From an uncultured Prevotellaceae bacterium (GTDB lineage Bacteria > Bacteroidota > Bacteroidia > Bacteroidales > Bacteroidaceae): DNA of 21,440 nucleotides. Position 1 is the first letter of the stretch. Each line of letters starts with the position of its first letter. Positions 1-6,232 of the stretch are shown one piece after another. The notes below the pieces were generated by a model. That model searched no databases. It saw nothing but the letters and a program-made list of their open reading frames with translations, and was not told the origin of the DNA. A program made the position numbers and the translations under genes. The stretch covers positions 1 through 21,440 of the forward strand of contig CALELI010000125.1 in the NCBI GenBank assembly GCA_937902455.1, in the 5' to 3' direction.

Positions 1-60
1 GACTCTAACGGAACGGCTTCCACTCGAATTTATGAATTAATAGAACCTACCTTAAAATAA
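1..60 (+). CDS. 3' end of an unidentified gene (partial)
   Basis: The first 60 bases read as one open frame of 19 codons (ending ...YELIEPTLK) and a TAA stop at 58-60. The start lies outside the window. The downstream enzyme begins 36 bases later on the same strand with no obvious promoter between, so the two may be co-transcribed. Nineteen residues are too few to name a family, and a chance open frame of this length cannot be excluded. Confidence 0.45.
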   Translation, partial: DSNGTASTRIYELIEPTLK

Positions 61-96
61 AAGATAAAGTCAAATTACTAAAAGTCTAGTCAGAAA

Positions 97-2439
97 ATGA
101 AGTCATCGTACATCAAAGAGCTGTTGGAAACAGCAAACCGTCATAAAGACAAGGTTGCATTCGTTGATTTGGATGGCAGCCGCTCGACTACATACGGAGA
201 ACTGCTCGCTTTAGCTCGAAAAGTAGCAGCATTTCTACGTCAAGAAGGAGTGACAGCACATTCGAATGTATGTATCCGTATGCCTGACACCATGGAGTTT
301 ATGGCTGCGGAGATTGGAGTCTGGCTGTCAAGGTGCGTAATCGTACCGATTGGGATGAACTCCCCTAAGGAACGTGTTGATGCTATTGTTCAGAATTGCG
401 AAAGCGTCTTGTTAATTGATGGGAAAGTTATGCTGCATATTAAGAACATGAGTGAACCTGACACAGAGGCATTTACACTGCCCGAATCAACCGACGATGC
501 GATGATTGCCTATACTTCTGGCAGTACGGGAATTCCTAAGGGTATCATATTCACTTTCGAACCATTTGACAGGAATTATCCTCACACCTTCGGTTTGGCG
601 GCCCCATCTGCGGAAATGGTTTTTGGCAATGGCGTTCCATTCTATTTCATGGCCATAGTCTTTCTGTATGATATGCTACGTGCTGGAGCTACCATCCATT
701 TATATTCTGATTTGGTGAAGACTGATGCTAAATGCCTTCAGACATATATTCAGTCACACGGCATTACTGTTTCGCATATCAGTCCAGCCGTTCTGATGCG
801 CTTCGAAAACAGTTCTCCCCAATTGAAAGCTGTTATCACGGCAGGAGAAAAACTTACAACGCAGTATTCTAAAGATGGATATAAACTGTACAATCATTAT
901 GGGCTGTCGGAGACATTCGGCACAGTGACTTCCTTTGAAGTTGGCCCATCACCTGTGGAGAAGGTTCCTCTCGGTACCTGCAATCCAGGAATTGAATTCC
1001 GTATTGTCGGGGAAAACGGTGCTGACGTCCCTATTGGGGAAGAGGGGGAATTGTACCTGAAGGGCTCGTTCTGCAAAGGTTACTACAAAGCTCCAGAACT
1101 TACCCAGAAACTTTATGCCGACGGATGGTTACACACGGGTGATATCGTCATACAAGGCTTCGATGGATTGTTATACTACAGGAACCGCAAGGATTGGATG
1201 GTCAAGGTGAACGGCCAGAGGGTTGAACCTGGTGAGGTGGAAACAGCCATCCGCAAGTTGCCAGACGTGGAGAATGCCATTGTGAAAGGATTTGACAACG
1301 ACAAGGGAAGCCAATATCTGTGTGCATTTTACATCTCTAAAAGAGAAATTGACCATGATGAATTCAGGGTACATCTGGACCGACTCATTCCAAAATATAT
1401 GCATCCAGTGGCCTATGTAAAGATGGATTCATTTCCCCTAAATGCCAACGGAAAGGTCAACCGTTTGATTTTGAATGCCCCCGTGAGGAAAGTCAGTCAT
1501 GCTTCTTATGAAGGACCGAAATCAAATCGTGAGGCTATCCTACTTGACATTGCGTGCCAAGTAATGGGGACTGGTGAACTGGGGGTTACGGACAACTTGA
1601 TAGACTTCGGAATGGACAGCATTTCTGCTGGCGAAATGGTCTTCCGGGCGGGTGAAAAAGGAATCACCATCAAGATGAACGATCTGTTGGTTCATAAAAC
1701 TATCCGTGAGATATCAAAAAGCCAGATGTCGCTGCTTTACAGACACTCGTCTTGGACGGGTAGAAAGCCAATACTGGTCCTTGCGTGCGGCATCATAGGA
1801 ACAGAACTACTGAAGAAACGTCTTGAAAGTCTGTCAGAATTCTACGATATATTGATGATTGAACCATTTTTGGAACATTATCTCTTTCTTGCTCAAGAAG
1901 GCGATTCGTTTGAGGGACTCGTGGGACTGTACTACGACCTGCTCGATATGATGATGCCTGATAAAAGTAGGATTGTGGCATTTATGGGCTTCTCGTTTGG
2001 AGGGACCATCGCATACGAAATGAGCAGGATGCTGTTTCTTCAGACAGGACGCGCCTGCAAGGTGATATGCGGCGATTCGCCGATTTCGTTCGGCCACTAT
2101 GTTGCCTTGACCCCAGAACAGGAAGCGGAGGAAATCAAATCGACACTTTTCCGTGATAATCTGACTTCAATCGTCATGGCAAGGATTATATATGAAGGTT
2201 GTCAGGCTGTACTGCGTTTAATGTCTGACTGGAAAGCCTTACCAATCACTTCAGAAATTCTTCTTTTCCGCTGCTCAATCCAAGAATACGGTGATTTGCC
2301 ATCATTCTATCGTGAGCGCGTGGCAAAACTTACCGTTGTGGAAGTCCCTGCAGCTCATGGGAAGTTTTGCAACGACAAAGAGGACCTCTGGCATGATTTT
2401 ACTGTCACACATACATTGAAATTCCTATCAGACAACTGA
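97..2439 (+). CDS. NRPS-like A-T-TE enzyme (adenylation, carrier, thioesterase)
   Basis: A 780-residue single-module enzyme that should activate a carboxylic acid with ATP, load it on a phosphopantetheine arm and release the product through a thioesterase. Adenylation domain, about 1-460: P-loop YTSGSTGIPKG (139-149), YGLSE (268-272), HTGD (346-349), NRKDWMVKVNGQRVEPGE (363-380), and NGKVNR (451-456) with the usual catalytic lysine K453. Carrier domain, about 470-545: DFGMDSIS, with S508 as the expected phosphopantetheine site. Thioesterase, about 557-780: GFSFGG with nucleophile S633, and likely partners D660 (GDSP) and H754 (AAHGK). There is no condensation, ketosynthase or reductase domain. 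By hand alignment, the position of GrsA Asp235, which binds the amino group of amino-acid substrates, appears to be F184, so the substrate may not be an alpha-amino acid. No phosphopantetheinyl transferase is visible nearby. Domain calls are firm; substrate and product are unknown. Confidence 0.9.
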   Translation: MKSSYIKELLETANRHKDKVAFVDLDGSRSTTYGELLALARKVAAFLRQEGVTAHSNVCIRMPDTMEFMAAEIGVWLSRCVIVPIGMNSPKERVDAIVQNCESVLLIDGKVMLHIKNMSEPDTEAFTLPESTDDAMIAYTSGSTGIPKGIIFTFEPFDRNYPHTFGLAAPSAEMVFGNGVPFYFMAIVFLYDMLRAGATIHLYSDLVKTDAKCLQTYIQSHGITVSHISPAVLMRFENSSPQLKAVITAGEKLTTQYSKDGYKLYNHYGLSETFGTVTSFEVGPSPVEKVPLGTCNPGIEFRIVGENGADVPIGEEGELYLKGSFCKGYYKAPELTQKLYADGWLHTGDIVIQGFDGLLYYRNRKDWMVKVNGQRVEPGEVETAIRKLPDVENAIVKGFDNDKGSQYLCAFYISKREIDHDEFRVHLDRLIPKYMHPVAYVKMDSFPLNANGKVNRLILNAPVRKVSHASYEGPKSNREAILLDIACQVMGTGELGVTDNLIDFGMDSISAGEMVFRAGEKGITIKMNDLLVHKTIREISKSQMSLLYRHSSWTGRKPILVLACGIIGTELLKKRLESLSEFYDILMIEPFLEHYLFLAQEGDSFEGLVGLYYDLLDMMMPDKSRIVAFMGFSFGGTIAYEMSRMLFLQTGRACKVICGDSPISFGHYVALTPEQEAEEIKSTLFRDNLTSIVMARIIYEGCQAVLRLMSDWKALPITSEILLFRCSIQEYGDLPSFYRERVAKLTVVEVPAAHGKFCNDKEDLWHDFTVTHTLKFLSDN

Positions 2440-2579
2440 GGTTATACCAGCGTAATATGTATTACCATTTTTGAACGCCATTTTCATACATAATGACTTG
2501 TTTTCTCTATCTGGGAGCCTTTTGGGGAGCAGACACACAGGGGTTTGCGTGTGAACCACAAATATTTCCCTGAAAGACA
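2440..2579. other. Gap after the A-T-TE gene: only weak structure seen
   Basis: This is the first part of a 310-base gap. A small palindrome, GTAATA-TG-TATTAC at 2452-2465, is followed by CATTTTTG. It could be a weak terminator for the A-T-TE gene, but the loop is too tight for this to be convincing. A second short arm pair, CACAC (2534-2538) and GTGTG (2549-2553), is also weak. No coding frame is supported here. Confidence 0.3.
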
Positions 2580-2609
2580 TTGGAGTTTCAAATCTTTTTC
2601 CTATCTTTG
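2580..2609 (+). promoter_or_regulatory. Bacteroidetes-type promoter for the small lipoprotein gene
   Basis: TATCTTTG at 2602-2609 matches the Bacteroidetes -7 consensus TAnnTTTG. TTG at 2580-2582 lies 19 bases upstream as the -33 element. Transcription should start near 2616, giving a leader of about 134 bases before the ATG at 2750. Confidence 0.7.
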
Positions 2610-2614
2610 CAAAG

Positions 2615-2749
2615 TCCTAACGATGCAGAGCCCCGTTAGTGGATGAAGCGGAGGGACGAGCGATATTTAACATTAGGAAAGCGTTTACTTACGCTTTGTT
2701 CTTGGTTGTACAGAATCTTGCAAATTCAAATCATTAAACAAGCACTTGT
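2615..2749 (+). promoter_or_regulatory. Long 5' leader with competing hairpins, possible cis-regulatory RNA
   Basis: Three perfect 6-base pairings can be seen. A pairs 2617-2622 (CTAACG) with 2634-2639 (CGTTAG). B pairs 2615-2620 (TCCTAA) with 2673-2678 (TTAGGA). C is the hairpin AAAGCG (2678-2683), loop TTTACTTA, CGCTTT (2692-2697). A and B use the same 5' bases, so they exclude each other, as in switching leaders. No known riboswitch core was recognised and no short leader peptide stands out. Function is inferred from layout only. Confidence 0.4.
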
Positions 2750-3040
2750 ATGAAACGATTAATATGCATCGCGCTCATGGCATCAGCAATGACAATCTGT
2801 TCTTGCGACACACCTGAAACCATGGCATGGAATCATTATTACTTTGCAAAGTCACTATTTGAAGAGGGCAAATTTGAAAGAGCACTGGAATATCTGGAAT
2901 CCGCTGCTGACGATAATAATTCTACTGCTAATAAAAGAAAAAGTAAGGAATTGGCAGCAAAGATCGTGGAACTACAGGAAGGAATCGAAAAGGCCATGCA
3001 GACAAACGACTCTGTCCAGTCAGACAAAGAGAATAAATAA
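2750..3040 (+). CDS. Small lipoprotein with one TPR-like helical pair
   Basis: A 96-residue protein. Residues 1-18 form a lipoprotein signal peptide ending in the lipobox ICSC, with C19 as the acylated cysteine followed by D20. Residues about 26-56 (the stretch around FEEGKFERALEYLESAA) resemble one TPR helix pair. The C-terminal half is charged and helical, ending in a lysine- and glutamate-rich tail. It probably sits in the periplasm or outer membrane as a protein-binding adaptor, but no specific function can be assigned. It has its own promoter and leader and ends in a good terminator, so it is likely a single-gene transcript. A frame-shifted overlapping frame at 2844-3173 lacks any protein features and is disregarded. 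Confidence 0.8.
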   Translation: MKRLICIALMASAMTICSCDTPETMAWNHYYFAKSLFEEGKFERALEYLESAADDNNSTANKRKSKELAAKIVELQEGIEKAMQTNDSVQSDKENK

Positions 3041-3105
3041 CCAACCGGGGTGCATCCAGGCAAATATGACCCGCCTGCGTCAGCATGCGAAAGACATACG
3101 GCATC

Positions 3106-3143
3106 AAAAAAGGCTCTCCCATGATGTGGGAAGAGCCTTTTTT
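3106..3143. terminator. Bidirectional rho-independent terminator
   Basis: Arms GGCTCTCCCA (3112-3121) and TGGGAAGAGCC (3127-3137) pair with one bulged base around the loop TGATG. An A tract (3106-3111) and a T tract (3138-3143) flank them. It ends the small lipoprotein gene on the plus strand and the esterase gene (stop at 3176) on the minus strand. Confidence 0.9.
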
Positions 3144-3175
3144 AGTTCTTTTCCTGATTTCCTATATTTCTAAAT

Positions 3176-4750
3176 TCACTTTCCATTGGTCTTTACTGTC
3201 CATTCAGGATTTGCAGTGCTGCCGGCGGTGAAGTGGCTTGCATTCTCCTTCTTGTCCTTCAACTGGAGGTCGAGCCACTCGATGACCATCTTGGCAAAGG
3301 AACCTCCGTACTGCTGATTATATGTAGCGGTATGACCAGCCTTAGCATTGTCAGCCCATACGGCAGGGACTTTCTTTATGCTGGCGAAATCTATCTTGGC
3401 ATTCTGGTAGGCCACGTCACCTTCACCACCAGTCATATAGATAATCGGGGCATGGAGTTTCTTCAGGCTCTTCTTGCTGGCGCCTGCCATTTCCATCTTA
3501 CCCATGCCGGCATTGAGGATGATGTAGGTCTTCAGAAGCGGTTCCTGGGCATTGAAGAGCACCTGCGCGCCTCCACATGAATGGCCGGCTGCTGCAATCT
3601 TCTCCGTGTCGACCATACCGAAATAGTCACTGCCTTCGAGTTTTGACTGGTCAACAATCCAATTCAGGGCTTTTGCGAGCATGGACGATTCCGTTCCCTG
3701 TTCCTTGCGGTCGAACTGATATACCTGCATCTCTCCGATGGCTACTACAACATAACCATGTGAAGCAATCTCTGTCAGCATCCGTTCGTAGCCGACACTT
3801 GTGTCCATACATCCACCGTTGGCAAAAAGGAGGATAGGTAGTTTGCCACCTCTGCGTGTGGCATTCTGCATATTGAGCGGACGATAGACAACGAAGTCCT
3901 TCAGCGATTTCTCCTTTACGGCAATGGCTTTGTAGCGTCCACTACCACCTCCATCGGGAACCTTCATCTGTTCCCAGGAGAGTTTTGGCTCGTCCTTCTT
4001 CAGATGACGTGCAAAGAACGCATCCATGGCTGGGCGGGTGATCTCCAATGCCTGGTCAAAGGCGAATCCGTGCTGACCGGATGCCTTGATGTATTCCACC
4101 TTATTGCCCACCTTGTGCATCTTCTGTACAAAATCGTCAGTGAGTGCAGGACGCACAATCGGATCCTCGCTGCCCTGGAGGATAAGGATAGGTGCGGTTT
4201 CCTTCTTTATGTATCCGATAGGCCACCATTCAGGATGGTTGTTCCATGGATTCTGCGGATTACCAATCTCAGTTGGAGGCGCACCACCTACTGCACAGGT
4301 TACAAGGTTCTTCACGCCAAGCATGAGAGAGAGGTGTCCACCTGCCGAATGTCCGAAGCACCCGATGCGTGAAGGATCGACGCCCAACTTTGCTGCATTT
4401 GCCTTAACCCATGCTACGGACTTTTCCACGTCCTCTATGCATGCCGGCATTTCTGCCACCTGAGTAAGGCGGTAATTGACAGAAAAGGTGACATAGCCCT
4501 TCATGGCATAGTCAACCAGCAGATTCGTATAGACACCGTCACGCTTGTCGCCTGCCGACCATCCACCACCATGTATGATTATGATAGCAGGTTTTGCTGA
4601 CTTGTCATCCGATACAGGCTGAGCCATATCGAGCACACACGAAGGATGGTCTGCATACTGGATGTTCTGCGTCACTGTGATTTTCTCCTGAGCCTGTGCA
4701 CTGAGACTGAGAAACAATGCACACAGGGCTGAAATGATAGATTTCTTCAT
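3176..4750 (-). CDS. Secreted tandem alpha/beta-hydrolase (two esterase domains)
   Basis: A 524-residue protein with a Sec signal peptide (about 1-20, cut near AQA/QE). Domain 1, about 25-250, is of the acetylesterase/BD-FAE type: oxyanion motif HGGGW (60-64), GHSAGG with nucleophile S135, then D196 and H227. Domain 2, about 275-500, is a second hydrolase resembling dienelactone or PETase-like esterases: GHSCGG with S391, then D445 (EGD) and H473 (AGH). Both triads look intact, so both halves may be active. Such enzymes in Bacteroidales usually remove acetyl or feruloyl groups from plant polysaccharides, but no glycosidase or SusC/D pair is nearby to point to a substrate. Domain order and secretion are seen; the substrate is inferred weakly. 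Confidence 0.85.
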   Translation of the reverse strand: MKKSIISALCALFLSLSAQAQEKITVTQNIQYADHPSCVLDMAQPVSDDKSAKPAIIIIHGGGWSAGDKRDGVYTNLLVDYAMKGYVTFSVNYRLTQVAEMPACIEDVEKSVAWVKANAAKLGVDPSRIGCFGHSAGGHLSLMLGVKNLVTCAVGGAPPTEIGNPQNPWNNHPEWWPIGYIKKETAPILILQGSEDPIVRPALTDDFVQKMHKVGNKVEYIKASGQHGFAFDQALEITRPAMDAFFARHLKKDEPKLSWEQMKVPDGGGSGRYKAIAVKEKSLKDFVVYRPLNMQNATRRGGKLPILLFANGGCMDTSVGYERMLTEIASHGYVVVAIGEMQVYQFDRKEQGTESSMLAKALNWIVDQSKLEGSDYFGMVDTEKIAAAGHSCGGAQVLFNAQEPLLKTYIILNAGMGKMEMAGASKKSLKKLHAPIIYMTGGEGDVAYQNAKIDFASIKKVPAVWADNAKAGHTATYNQQYGGSFAKMVIEWLDLQLKDKKENASHFTAGSTANPEWTVKTNGK

Positions 4751-4769
4751 AATAGGTTAATAATTAATT

Positions 4770-4878
4770 AGTTAACAGTTAACAGTTATCAGTTAACAAT
4801 GAATTACAAGTTAACAATGTTCATTGTTCATTATTCATTATTCATTCATTGTTAACTGATAACTGATAACTGTTAACT
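4770..4878. repeat. Inverted repeat built of 7-base units
   Basis: The left arm (4771-4803) and right arm (4845-4877) are 33-base reverse complements with one mismatch. Each arm is made of heptads: AGTTAAC, AGTTAAC, AGTTATC, AGTTAAC at 4770-4797, and the mirrored GTTAACT/GATAACT units at 4851-4878. The 41-base spacer holds a smaller hairpin (AACAATG 4813-4819 with CATTGTT 4822-4828) and TTCATTA repeats. It fills the gap between the TPR gene and the esterase gene, so it would form a long hairpin in their transcript. No coding frame is present. Confidence 0.85.
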
Positions 4879-4883
4879 TTTTA

Positions 4884-6164
4884 TTACTTGTCATACTTCT
4901 TGTACTCCTTTGTCTTGGCAACGTTATTTGTGTTGTTGTAGATTGCATAGAGAGGGTATCCCCATACATCGCTGCGGTCAGGAGCGATTGTGTGAGCCTG
5001 CTCGTATGCCTCTATTGCCTGGTCGTAGTACTTCTTTGAGAGAGTCTTGTTGGCAGCATTGTTCTGTGCAAGCATCCATGCAGAGTTACCTACACCAGCC
5101 CATGCATCCACACTGGTTGGATCGTGCTGAGTTGCTTCTGTAAATGCCTCGATTGCCTTCTCAAGATTCTTCTGCTGATAGTAGATTGCTCCTCTCTGAT
5201 AGAAGCCATAGTCCTTGTCTGGGAATCTTGTAGTGAGGTCATTGGCAAGACGGAGTGCTTCGTCCCAGTTCTTCTGCCCCATCTCATAGTTGAGGAGATT
5301 TACGAGGAATGCTGGCTCTTCCGGATAGTCCTGAACGCCCTTGCGACAAACCTTAGCCCATTCTGTCATGTTGCCCTGAGAATGATAGATCTGCATAATC
5401 TGAACACATACAGCCTGTCCGTTCTTCTTTGATGGCATTGCCTTCTGGAGATAGCTGACGACCTGTGCAGTGTCGGCAGCAGTCTTTGCCTCCGGGATGA
5501 GTGACATTGCATAGAAGAGGTTGGCATCATACTGCATTGTATCTGTCTCGTGGAGGTTAAGTTCCTTGTAGAGAGGCTCGTCGAATGACTTGAAATAGAT
5601 GTCGAGATAGTGGCGTGCCATCTTAGGGTCCTTCTCCATAAGCATATTACCTGCGATGAGGAGGTTGTCGCGCGGAGCCTTTGCGTTCATGATGGCATAT
5701 TCATGATTCTTCTTCACGTCCTCAGGATTGCGGAACTTAGGTCTCTTCTTACCGTCAAATACTGGCGGTGCGCTGTTGATGGCATCCATCTTGCAGAAGT
5801 AAGTAACGATTTTCTCCTGATTGTCGAAGAACTTATTGACATCAGCGAACTGGCCGTTGTTAGCGGTACGTTCATTGAGCATTTTGTTCATATAGAACAC
5901 CTGGCAGCGTCCTGCTGTTTCCCAAGTCTCTACTTCTTCGTTAGTAAGTTCGTCATCCATACAGTTCTGGATGAGTTCCCAAGCCTGGTCAATCTTAGTG
6001 TAGTCAAGTGTCTTTGTCTGTCCGGCCTTGAGGGCATCTACAGCCTGAGTGAGGAGAGTCTGTGCCTTCTTGAGATCAGACTTTGCTGTTGACTTCTTTG
6101 GTTTCTGTGCGTATGCACCTACCGTAAGCATGAGTGCCAACGATAAAAATAAAATCTTTTTCAT
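4884..6164 (-). CDS. Secreted tetratricopeptide-repeat protein
   Basis: A 426-residue protein with a Sec signal peptide (cut near AYA/QKP, about residue 19). It is lysine-rich just after the cut. Residues about 284-395 hold at least three TPR units, clearest at 318-351 (FYQRGAIYYQQKNLEKAIEA and following) and 378-395. The region 30-280 is helical and may hold divergent repeats. It is likely a periplasmic scaffold for protein-protein contacts; no enzyme motif is seen. It lies 68 bases downstream of gyrA on the same strand with no visible promoter, so co-transcription with gyrA is likely. Confidence 0.85.
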   Translation of the reverse strand: MKKILFLSLALMLTVGAYAQKPKKSTAKSDLKKAQTLLTQAVDALKAGQTKTLDYTKIDQAWELIQNCMDDELTNEEVETWETAGRCQVFYMNKMLNERTANNGQFADVNKFFDNQEKIVTYFCKMDAINSAPPVFDGKKRPKFRNPEDVKKNHEYAIMNAKAPRDNLLIAGNMLMEKDPKMARHYLDIYFKSFDEPLYKELNLHETDTMQYDANLFYAMSLIPEAKTAADTAQVVSYLQKAMPSKKNGQAVCVQIMQIYHSQGNMTEWAKVCRKGVQDYPEEPAFLVNLLNYEMGQKNWDEALRLANDLTTRFPDKDYGFYQRGAIYYQQKNLEKAIEAFTEATQHDPTSVDAWAGVGNSAWMLAQNNAANKTLSKKYYDQAIEAYEQAHTIAPDRSDVWGYPLYAIYNNTNNVAKTKEYKKYDK

Positions 6165-6194
6165 AACGTAAGTTGTTTATAGGTTACTTTAATC

Positions 6195-6226
6195 AATTCA
6201 TAATTCATAATTCATAATTCATAATT
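6195..6226. repeat. Tandem 7-base repeat (AATTCAT, 4.5 copies)
   Basis: Four exact copies of AATTCAT plus AATT fill the middle of the 68-base gap between gyrA and the TPR gene. The period equals that of the repeats at 4770-4878 and 14676-14710, although the unit differs. Confidence 0.9.
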
Positions 6227-6232
6227 TAGCCA

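Noticed and set aside
2844..3173. 109-residue frame overlapping the small lipoprotein gene
   Set aside because: It runs through the terminator; the signal peptide and lipobox belong to the other frame.
4751..4883. CRISPR-like array in the repeat-rich gap
   Set aside because: Units are only 7 bases, directly adjacent without spacers, and there are no cas genes.
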